Source: Gigaspora margarita
Lineage: Eukaryota > Glomeromycota > Glomeromycetes > Diversisporales > Gigasporaceae
Length of the DNA stretch: 64,000 nt
Assembly: GCA_009809945.1 (NCBI GenBank)
Contig: WTPW01000433.1
Span: 198,164-262,163 of the forward strand
Direction of reading: 5' to 3'
Positions within the stretch are counted from its first letter, which is position 1. Every line of letters starts with the position of its first letter. A program made the position numbers and the translations under genes. The notes beneath the pieces were generated by a model. That model was given only the letters and a program-made list of their open reading frames with translations. It had not been told where the DNA came from and did not search any database. Below are positions 56,593-64,000 of the stretch, one piece after another.

Positions 56593-58900
56593 TTAATCAG
56601 TGATACAAACCGATATAATAGCCATCTAGTTAATGGAACAAGATCAGCTCAACACTAATATCACCATTAGATAACACTTAGATAAATAAAAGATTAATAT
56701 TGAATATTTTCAAAAATAAAGATATAGAATAAATGAATAAAATTTTTTAAATAAATGGATATATATATAAAAGATAAGTATTGTTTCAAAAGACATAATA
56801 TATGAATAAACAAAATAATTATATGGATAAACAAACTATACAGAAACTTGAATCTCTCATTATGCAGTAACTGAATAGTAACCATGTAGTTATGATTAAA
56901 TTTAATAGTACCGTTGGCCACTGCATACAGTACCCGGGGTCTTATCAAGAATTTCTTTTTAAAATTGAATAGTACCCGTGTGTATTGTGTGAGGAACCAG
57001 GTACTATATTTGGGGAATACATTATATGAAAGTAATAAATTAAATATAGTTATACCCTGGGTATTATTCAAGAATTAAGCCAGATGGGTGGTGAATAATA
57101 CCCGGGTCTTAATCATGGGGGTATTATTTTAGGGGGATACTGTATGCAGTGGCCAACAGTAATTATATAATTATTATGTTGCTATGCAGTTACTTGTATT
57201 AAGAAATTTAAGTTTCTGTAAAGAAATATAAAATTGAAAATTCTCAAAGAATAACAGTATTGAATAACAGAATAAAAGCTTACCATCTGTTTATTATTTA
57301 AACAGATAAATATATAAATAAGTATTAATATTAATAGTGTTTTAAAAGATATAATAACAAAATAAAATACTTATGGACTATTTATAATACATGATAAAAG
57401 AAGATTAAATTAAAATTTTTTTTAGAAAGATAATAGTATTGAATAACAAAATAAAATACTTACGGGCTATTTATTATTTCAGATAATTACATGAAAAATG
57501 AAATTTATGATTAAAAGATTTCAGAAGATATAATAAATTAGATAAAAAATAAAAAATACTTATATACTATTATTATTTTAGATAATTATATGGATAAAGA
57601 AAGATTAATTTAAAAATTCTCAAAAGATAACAGCATTAGATAACAAAATAAAATACTTACGCACTATTCATTATTTTAGATAATTGTGCAGATAAATGCA
57701 AGATTAGCTTTGAAACTTTTTTAAATGATAATGAGTATTAGATAATGGAATAAAAGACTTACCATCTAATCATGATTTTAGATAATACGTAAATAAACAA
57801 AGATTAAATTAAAAAAAAATTCAACCTGAAAAAATACTTACATGCTATTTATTATTGCAGAAATTATATGGATAAATGAAAGATTAAATTGAAAATTCTC
57901 AAAGAATAACGGTATTGTATAACAGAATAAAAACTTACCATCTATTTATTATTTAAACAAATAATATATAAAGTATTAGCATTGGTATTGTTGCAAAAGA
58001 TATAAATAAAATAAAATACTTACGCTCTATTTATTATTTAAATAATTTTATGAATAAAAGAAGATTAAGTTGAAATTTTTCAAAGATAATGATATTGGAC
58101 AATAAATAAAATACGTACAGACTATTTATTATTTTAGATAATTACATAAACAAATGAAAGATTAAATTAAAAATTTCAAAAGATATAATATGTTAAATAA
58201 AAAAAAATATAATACTTACTCACTATTATTATTTTAAATAATTATATGGATAAACAAAAAATTAAATTAAAAATTATTAAAGATAACAGTATTGGATAAA
58301 AAAACCTACCAGCTATTCATGATTTTGGATAATTATGTGGATATACAAAAGATTAAATTAAAAAAAAAAACATTCAAAAGATAATAGCATTGTATAATAG
58401 AAAAAAAAATACTTACTCTCTATTCATTATTTAGATAAATGAGTATATAAATGGAAGATGAGCATTGTTTCAGAAGATATAATATATTAGATACTAAAAT
58501 AAAATACTTACTCCCTATTTATTATTTTAGATAATTATGAAATAAACGAATAATTAAATTGAAAATTGTTTTCAAACAGTATTAAGTAACCAAAAAAATA
58601 CTTACGATCTATTCATTATTTAAGATAATTATGTGGATAAACAAAAAATTGAAAATTTTTTAAAAAATAATGATAACAGAATGCAATGCTTACTCTAATA
58701 TTTAAATAATATGTTGGTTAGTGATTTAATTTTTTAAAAAAAAAAAATAATAATCAAAATAAAAAAAATTACTTGCGTCTCTTTAAAACATGATCATGGC
58801 GTTTCATTAAATTAAGATCCAAATCATTGGTAGTTGGATGTGCCAAGGCAATAGCAATAGCAAAGATAATCAATAAGAGCAGGAAGCGATTCAATTTCAT
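56593..58900 (-). CDS. Putative micro-exon gene for a secreted peptide
   Basis: Exon 1 (58773-58900) encodes a signal peptide and a short basic propeptide. Sixteen units follow. Each has a TAG (once CAG) acceptor and a GTAAGT-type donor separated by 3 nt, except the first (1 nt). Exon 1 ends two bases into a codon; the 1-nt exon completes it (AA+A, Lys), so all later 3-nt exons are whole codons. In order they read ATC GGA AGA CTG TGA TCT AGC ATG CAT ATG TGC TAT CCC TCC ATG. The fifth 3-nt exon is TGA, so a full-inclusion transcript would stop after Lys-Ile-Gly-Arg-Leu; skipping it would extend the peptide. A possible last exon (about 56593-56625) starts after AACTAG. If nothing is spliced, exon 1 itself ends in TAA after 43 codons. 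The gene structure is inference; the motif pattern is observed. Confidence 0.5.
56841..57218. mobile_element. Palindromic MITE with TA target, outer of a nested pair
   Basis: Ends CAGAAACTTGAATC and, reverse complemented, CAGAAACTTAAATT, flanked by TA at 56839-56840 and 57219-57220, as for Tc1/mariner-type elements. The arms are about 68 bp and meet in the middle, where a second MITE has inserted. It disrupts the distal end of the micro-exon array. Confidence 0.75.
56911..57159. mobile_element. 249-bp MITE with TA target, inner of a nested pair
   Basis: Ends CCGTTGGCCACTGCATACAG and, reverse complemented, CTGTTGGCCACTGCATACAG, flanked by TA (56909-56910 and 57160-57161). The interior repeats 'aatacccgggtctta/gggtattatt' words. 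It sits at the exact centre of the outer palindrome. Confidence 0.8.
57284..58694 (-). repeat. Array of sixteen units of about 94 bp with AG-NNN-GT junctions
   Basis: Junction triplets lie at 58694 (1 nt), 58606-58608, 58512-58514, 58417-58419, 58310-58312, 58220-58222, 58119-58121, 58024-58026, 57939-57941, 57842-57844, 57763-57765, 57661-57663, 57564-57566, 57464-57466, 57375-57377 and 57284-57286. Spacing is 79-107 bp. Donors: GTAAGT/C twelve times, GTAGGT and GTACGT once each, ATAAGT twice (57564 and 57375 units). Each unit also keeps 'ttatctaatactgttatc', 'ttaatctttcatttatcca' and a 'atctaaaataataaatag' 3' end with a CTAAA branch-like word about 14 nt before the AG. Confidence 0.85.
58770..58900 (-). 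CDS. Signal-peptide exon / 43-residue secreted peptide precursor
   Basis: From ATG at 58898-58900 the frame reads MKLNRFLLLLIIFAIAIALA, a textbook signal peptide with an ALA cleavage motif, then HPTTNDLDLNLMKRHDHVLKRRK and TAA. Two dibasic Lys-Arg sites flank HDHVL, as in Kex2-processed peptide precursors of fungi. A GTAATT donor overlaps the last codon, giving the alternative spliced reading. Small secreted proteins of this kind are common effector or signalling candidates in plant-associated fungi; that role here is only inferred. Confidence 0.7.
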
Positions 58901-58960
58901 ATTGGTTTTCTGTTAATAATTTCAGATTATTAATTTTTTTCAAACTTATAAAATTATGCG

Positions 58961-58968
58961 TATTTATA
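58961..58968 (-). promoter_or_regulatory. TATA-like box of the secreted peptide gene
   Basis: TATAAATA on the minus strand, 61 nt upstream of the ATG, in an otherwise A/T-rich leader. Confidence 0.4.
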
Positions 58969-58980
58969 ATAAATGGCTGA

Positions 58981-60314
58981 GATGAAAATTAGGGACCTCG
59001 ATTTAAAAATATAAACCCTACCAAAATCCACCTATACTTTTTTATTATAAAAACTAACCTTAAAACAGCAACCCTGAACATCAGGAAACTTTAAAATAAG
59101 GTGAATGTCAATTATTTCATTTTGAAAAAGATGTGATCTCTGCAGATCACAATGTTGTTTGAAAATCAGAGATTCTGTAGATTTTAAGAATCTTACCAAT
59201 TTCAAATAAATATAAATATAAACTGATTGAAAATATGAATCAATAGAAAATTTAAAATCTCCTCGTTCATCATCACAAAAATTATGGGTCACATATTTTT
59301 GCAAAGCCAGTCGATTACAGTCAATTTGATTATATAATCAATTGTCACCTCTATCTTTGGTAATTGCAGAGGTGCTGCTTATCGATTGCAACTTTTAGGT
59401 GTCAATCGATTGCCAACCAGTCTAAAATTTCATGAATTTTAACCTAACTGTTAAAGAAAGCTAAAAATATATATATATACACTGACTCTCATTATTATTG
59501 TCCCACTTGAAAAAAAAAAATTTGAATTACAATATTTCGAGATCTAATAGATGTGTACACTTTTAGATATATTAAGTTGATCTGACTAAAATTAAGCCCC
59601 TGAAATTGGATCTTCATACATATAATTCTGTCTAGGTGCAACTTTATACATCTAAAGTTGCAACTTCATATAGATAGTAACTTTAGATACGACATTAATT
59701 CTAACAGCTTGTTACTAGAAGTTAAACCGGTCATTTAATGACAGGTAAGATTAAACTATTTTATAATATAAAATCTATTGCAGTGAAAGTGATATGTAGA
59801 TTTTTTCAATATTTTACATGATAGAGATTAAAGTAGACCGGCAGTGGTGAATAAAGATGGTAGTCATATGAGTTTTAATCAACAATCAAGTGTGACATGA
59901 ATGTAAGCTAGAATGAAAAAGGCTATATTATAAAACCATTCTAATAGCTCTTTATGGCTATCTATCATTTAATATTTGTATTAGAATGGTTTGTATTAGC
60001 GTTAGCACTTAAAAATAATTGTTAACGCTTTGGTATTACTCTAAATTACTATTCTGGTAAATTTTAGTTGTATTGACATTTATTTTTGACAATTGATTTT
60101 CTTTGTCTTAACTTTTTTTGGAAATTTTGGGTTTCACAAATTTCAACCGATTAGTCTATATTCAATTCTCTTACGCGCGCTTGTGCTTGCGATTGCACTT
60201 GCGTAAGAGCAGAGCATGTGAAGCGCTGCGCAATGCTCAAGCGCTCTCAAAATTTTTTGCTTAACGAACATCGGTTGTATATATAGAATAAATTGCAAAT
60301 GACGATTAAAAAGT
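58981..60314. other. Intergenic with small inverted repeat
   Basis: No gene is supported; a 90-codon minus-strand frame at 59032-59304 and an 81-codon one at 60143-60388 lack recognisable features. A short inverted repeat (aaccattctaata at 59934 and its inverse to 59992) flanks about 30 bp. Confidence 0.35.
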
Positions 60315-60935
60315 AAGGCCAAAAATGGTGACTGCCCTGCATGCCCGGGGGAAACACAAACCATAATACACTTCGCCCTAGATTGCAAGGTTAGCAGAAT
60401 GATATGGGCTGAAGCTTACAAATGCCTGAAAATATCAATCAATGATAGACTTCCTCAATAATTAGATGAAATTTTTTCTGCAGCTAATATCGAAGAACCT
60501 GCCAAACGTAAAGCAGCAATATGGCTGCATATCACTTGCCTATATGAGATTTGGTACTGGTACACCCAGGTTAAATGGTGACAGAAAAGAATACCAGAGA
60601 CGACAATACCTGCTATAATTCAAAAGAGATAAACAATGAGTTAAGGGTCTTAAATTACATATATGAGGGGGGATGTAATAGTATAAAAAGAGTAATGAAA
60701 TACCTTGTCTTGAGGGTATTTAATTAATCTATTTAGTATAACCAATTTTACGTAGAATTTAATGTTGTAAATAGTTTTAGATTCTTTTATGTTCCTTTCT
60801 GTTTCCTTTCTTTTTCTTTTTTATCTAGGTCGCTCTGTAATATATAAGACATTTATTGTCTGTTTGTAAATAATAAATAAAGTATGCCTGGATGGCGTCC
60901 TCTGCGGAGGTAGTATAAAAAAAAAAAAAAAAAAG
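60315..60935 (+). mobile_element. 3' end of a non-LTR retrotransposon (LINE), 5'-truncated
   Basis: The plus strand encodes AKNGDCPACPGETQTIIHFA followed by LDCKVSRMIWAEAYKCL, a CX2C...HX4C zinc-binding segment of the kind found after the reverse transcriptase in LINE polyproteins (zf-RVT type), then EPAKRKAAIWLHITCLYEIW. Stops follow. An untranslated stretch with AATAAATAAAG (about 60872) and an A tract (60917-60934) gives a retroposed 3' end. No reverse transcriptase core is present. Dead fragment. Confidence 0.7.
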
Positions 60936-61559
60936 TAAGTCCAATTTTTTCGCATGAATAAAATAATGCATATCTTAATTACTAAATATAGGACAATTAC
61001 CTAACCTTAATTGGTAATATATATATATAAAAAGTTGCAAATAAATAATGATTAAAAAGGAGAGATCCATTATTATTAAAATGCATGAATAAATTATTAA
61101 TAAAAATCTTGCATATTTTAATTACCAAATATAAAAAATTTACCTAGGTAAAAAATTAATTATTGTATTTTTAGTTCAAAAAGCTCAATAATCGATAAAA
61201 GTGCTATTCATTCATATGTATGTACTATTTTTTCACTTTATTGATATTTTAAAACATGCACGCCTCTTGAACATTAACACTATGAGATTACCAAAAGTAG
61301 AGTTCCAATCCATTATCTGTTTATCTATTCATAGATATTTGGTGTTTATTCTTTTTTTATTTTATTTTTCTTTTGTGTAATTCTGCCCTGAACATAGTTA
61401 GGGTATTTTGCCCTGAACAATATGTTTTCTTTTTTAGTATAAGACTAAGATAGGTCGTGGTTTTGGACCCCAGATCTAAGTTCTGGGTCACAAACAATGG
61501 TTTGAAACCATAGATCCTGGTCTGGGACTACCAGAAGTGGTTCGAAGCTTAAGATAGTG
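60936..61559. other. Intergenic, no gene seen
   Basis: A stretch with 'gcatgaataaaataatgcatat' at 60952 is repeated loosely near 61083. Repeated 'ggtctggga/ggttcgaag' words at 61460-61560 precede the hAT-type element. No gene supported. Confidence 0.3.
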
Positions 61560-61567
61560 GTCTTGAA

Positions 61568-62477
61568 TAGGGCTGTTAAGTGATCCGACTCAAACCGATG
61601 GACCGCTGGTCCATTCTAGGACCGGGCCGGTCCTGTCTTTTTTGGGACAGACCGAAAAGACCGTTGGTCCAATAACAGATAAAATTGTAATCTGATTCTG
61701 CGATTTTTCGTGATATTTAACATGTACACAATAAATGAAATATCTAACTATAGTCGTGAGGAAATTTTTATTGAGTTGACATAAAGCCATAGTGATAGGT
61801 TAAGCAAATAACTGGTCTAAATTTGGAAAACCTGAATTTCTTATTGCGTAAATCAGGTGTAGGGCTGTTAATCTGTTCGAATAAAACTACCAGTCCTGCA
61901 GTCTGCCTTAGGACGGGGCATTCTAGTCTTTATAGGGAGGACCAAAAAGACTAATGGTACTAATATTGTTAGTATTAAATTATTNTAACGANCATATATA
62001 GCCTAATTTTTTGACTTATTGGGTTNGGATTATTAGCACTATTACAAATATACAATATATGTAAAGTTGATTTTTAGAGACTTAAGACAACGATAATAAA
62101 TTAAAAATTTTAAATCAGATTTTTTCTTAACAAGAATTAGATATACAAATCGAATATTTTTAACTAAAATGATTGTCTAGATTTACTTCAGGACAGGGTT
62201 CAAAATTCATNCATTGTCATCACTAATAATAATAGACAGGTTTAAATATTGGTTAGAGGTAGCTTTAATGCAATTAAACGAGTAATAAACTAATAATTTG
62301 AATGGAGTCTATAATAATAACATGTAATAATTAACATATTGGTGTATCTAATAATTGATCCGTCCAATCTTATACTAATCGGTCCTAATCGGTCCTGGAC
62401 CACAGTCCAGTCCAACTTTTTAAAAGACCGCTGGTCTTTGGACCAAGACGGACCAGACGGACCGATTAACAGCCCTA
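61568..62477. mobile_element. hAT-type non-autonomous element, 910 bp, 8-bp target duplication
   Basis: Ends TAGGGCTGTTAAGTGATCCG and, reverse complemented, TAGGGCTGTTAATCGGTCCG. Perfect GTCTTGAA octamers flank it (61560-61567 and 62478-62485). Subterminal GGTCC/GGACC words are dense. A second TAGGGCTGTTAATCTGTTCG at about 61860 starts a nested, diverged copy whose right end I could not place. No transposase. Several ambiguous bases lie within. Confidence 0.85.
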
Positions 62478-62489
62478 GTCTTGAACTGT

Positions 62490-62815
62490 TATCCAGGAAC
62501 AGAGTACAAAGTAGGTAGTTACCAGGAACGGAGTACAAAGTACGTAATCTATGGTTTACAGGCATTTGAAATGCTGTGTCTCTTTTGTGTCTCATTGGTT
62601 AATCTATCCTTGAGACTTCTGAATGTATTTCTATATTTGTACATACTCTATGGGGCTTTTGATCTGCTGTATTGCATGAAAAAAAAAAAATTTTGCGGAT
62701 ACCAGGAATGGAGTACAAAGTACGTAGATTATGGTTTACAGGTATATGAAATGTTGTGTCTCTTTTGTGACTGATTGTTTAATTTATCCTTGTGACTTCA
62801 GATTGGATTTTTATA
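62490..62815 (+). repeat. Direct duplication of about 120 bp, period about 180 bp
   Basis: 'accaggaacggagtacaaag' plus 'tacgta-tctatggtttacag' and the following 100 bases to 'ttgagacttc' occur at 62520 and again at 62700. A short third 'ccaggaacagagtacaaag' lies at 62494. An A tract ends the first unit, so serial retroposition is possible. Confidence 0.75.
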
Positions 62816-63273
62816 CAGTTGACCCTCTCAAAACCGGTAGGTACGGTGGACTGCTTTAGCATCGGTTTAGAGAGGTTATCAGATTTGCAAATGTCATGTG
62901 ACATGCCGGCATGAATGGACCAATCAAATCGCAGAATTTAAAAAGCATTTATATAGACATACTAGTTTATTAGATCAGCTAATTCTAGTAAAACGTGTTT
63001 AATTATAAGAATATTACAGTTTTAGCAATCAATGGTTGTTGCAATTATATGGATTGCCCGATTAAGCAGCCCATTAATCATAAAAAAATTGGAATTTTAA
63101 GTCACAAGAGAGCCTTCATGCATAATCAGAGATGAATATCCCCAGCTTTTATATCCGTCATTTAAATTTGAAATGCACGTATTTATTTGGGTGATATGAA
63201 ACTTCATGATCCTTACAAGCTTTTCTCTTTTGGAGTTTGAAAAGGTATCATATTAACAGCAGTCTTGTAATGG

Positions 63274-63382
63274 CGTCGAACTATTTTGACATATTTCAGC
63301 ATTGAATTTTGGTATGAAACCATTAAGATATCTTAGCAGTTTCATATCAAAATCAATGCTGAAATATGCCAAATAGTTTCGA
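63274..63382. repeat. Imperfect palindrome of about 110 bp
   Basis: 'gtcgaactattttgacatat' and 'ttcagcattgaattttggta' pair with their inverses ending 'aaatagtttcgac', around a loop of about 18 bases. It lies between the left end and the gene of the pogo-like element, so it is either a small nested MITE or part of the element. Confidence 0.75.
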
Positions 63383-63672
63383 CGATATGTATAATTTCGT
63401 CTAAACCAGGGCTGATAATAATATCCAATTTAGTTAAATATACAATCGTTCTATATTAGATTACCAGAAATAATGGAGTAAGCGTTGTTCTGAAAATCCG
63501 TATAGTAACCCAGTAATTTCGAGATTTTGCTGTAAATAAAAATGATGTAATTAAAAGTAAAAAAAAAAATTGTAAAATAAAATAATAAAATTAGCAATAC
63601 GCTAAACTTATCTTCAAAAATTCAAGATAAAGTTTCCAATTATTTTTTTTCAACTTTTATTCGGTTGTATTT

Positions 63673-64000
63673 ATGGGAAAAAGTAAAGATAAAACTGTTT
63701 TAGCTGGAAATTTGCACAGTGATCAAAGAAAGTTGTTATGCAAATATTTTCAAGCCAATCTGAAACTTACCCAAAAGGAACTCACAAAATGGGCAAAAAA
63801 TGAATTCAAATTACTAAAAGCCCCAGATCAAAGTACAATTTCAGATATTTTAAAAAGAAAAGATGAGTTTACCACAATGTCTTCAAGTGATCTTGGAGTT
63901 AAAAAATGCCGCGTTGTTATGGTTCCCGAATTAGATATTGCTTTAGCTAATTGGGTCTTGCAATGTGAACATCAGTCTGTATGTATAAATGGAGATATTA
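63673..64000 (+). CDS. Pogo-like transposase, N-terminal part (runs off the window)
   Basis: From ATG at 63673 the frame stays open for 109 codons to the window end. LTQKELTKWAKNEFKLLKAP and DQSTISDILKRKDEF form a CENP-B/pogo helix-turn-helix (about residues 32-68). PELDIALANWVLQCEH and NGDI begin the second CENP-B-type DNA-binding domain. A DDE catalytic domain should follow. Intact so far as visible. A domesticated CENP-B-like host gene is the alternative, but the pogo-type end upstream favours a transposon. Confidence 0.8.
   Translation, partial: MGKSKDKTVLAGNLHSDQRKLLCKYFQANLKLTQKELTKWAKNEFKLLKAPDQSTISDILKRKDEFTTMSSSDLGVKKCRVVMVPELDIALANWVLQCEHQSVCINGDI

Larger units (their letters stand above)
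62816..64000 (+). mobile_element. Pogo/Tigger-like (Tc1/mariner superfamily) transposon, left part
   Basis: The left end reads CAGTTGACCCTCTCAAAACC after a TA dinucleotide (62814-62815), the typical start of pogo/Fot elements. An inner inverted copy (cggtttagagagg near 62866) follows. The transposase frame starts at 63673. The right end lies outside the window. Confidence 0.7.

Noticed and set aside
57284-58694. Protein-coding frame through the 94-bp units
   Set aside because: Each unit has stops in all frames and no frame is conserved from unit to unit; only the 3 nt between splice signals behave like exon sequence.

Overview
The window looks like a repeat-saturated part of a filamentous fungal nuclear genome. 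It is very AT-rich, its introns are short with GTAAGT-type donors, and genes are sparse. From memory (not checked), the transposase, Gypsy and OB-fold protein families resemble those of arbuscular mycorrhizal fungi (Glomeromycotina, Rhizophagus-like). Two runs of N (25906-26827 and 51277-51583) mark it as a draft assembly. No rRNA gene, functional tRNA gene or CRISPR array was seen.

Host genes are few. A hormone-sensitive-lipase-type alpha/beta hydrolase of seven exons is present twice on the minus strand (9148-11107 and 30908-32866), inside a direct segmental duplication of about 3.5 kb. The right copy reads as complete with its Ser-Asp-His triad. The left copy has an in-frame stop before the catalytic His. 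Exon 3 of both copies is only 9 nt (Ser-Pro-Trp), so this genome does appear to splice micro-exons. At 55.2-56.5 kb there are coding fragments of unknown function.

The most unusual locus is at 58900-56593 on the minus strand. A first exon encodes a 43-residue secreted peptide precursor with a signal peptide and dibasic sites. It is followed by sixteen units of about 94 bp. In each unit a conserved acceptor (TAG) is separated from a conserved donor (GTAAGT) by exactly 3 nt (1 nt in the first unit), and those 3 nt differ from unit to unit. Read literally, this is a micro-exon gene made of single-codon exons. Two TA-flanked MITEs, one inside the other, sit in the distal part of the array.

The rest is mobile DNA, much of it nested. 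From left to right: an AT-rich repeat (1-560); a degenerate tandem array (2050-3900); a solo LTR (4.1-4.8 kb); a 100-115-bp tandem array (5758-6335); a PIF/Harbinger element with a partial transposase (6785-7468); a MITE with a 9-bp target duplication that landed in the left hydrolase duplication but not the right (7753-8359); a probable LTR (13.2-13.9 kb); a hAT-type MITE inside an older inverted-repeat element (14.6-15.3 kb); and a decayed MULE-like transposon (15.8-24.4 kb) cut by two long tRNA-headed retroposons and another hAT-type MITE. Further right are a third retroposon copy and inverted-repeat elements (24.6-29.9 kb), a 6.07-kb cut-and-paste transposon with 28-bp terminal repeats and a 6-bp target duplication (36419-42487), and a broken Ty3/Gypsy fossil (43200-53940). 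The 5' LTR of that fossil is split by a composite fold-back element carrying an OB-fold-like gene fragment. After it come the 5' end of a second Gypsy fossil (53943-55025), a LINE 3' end (60315-60935), a 910-bp hAT-type element (61568-62477) and the start of a pogo/Tigger-like transposon that runs off the window (62816-64000).

All calls come from reading the sequence by eye. Family names rest on recognised motifs, terminal repeats and target duplications, not on database searches.
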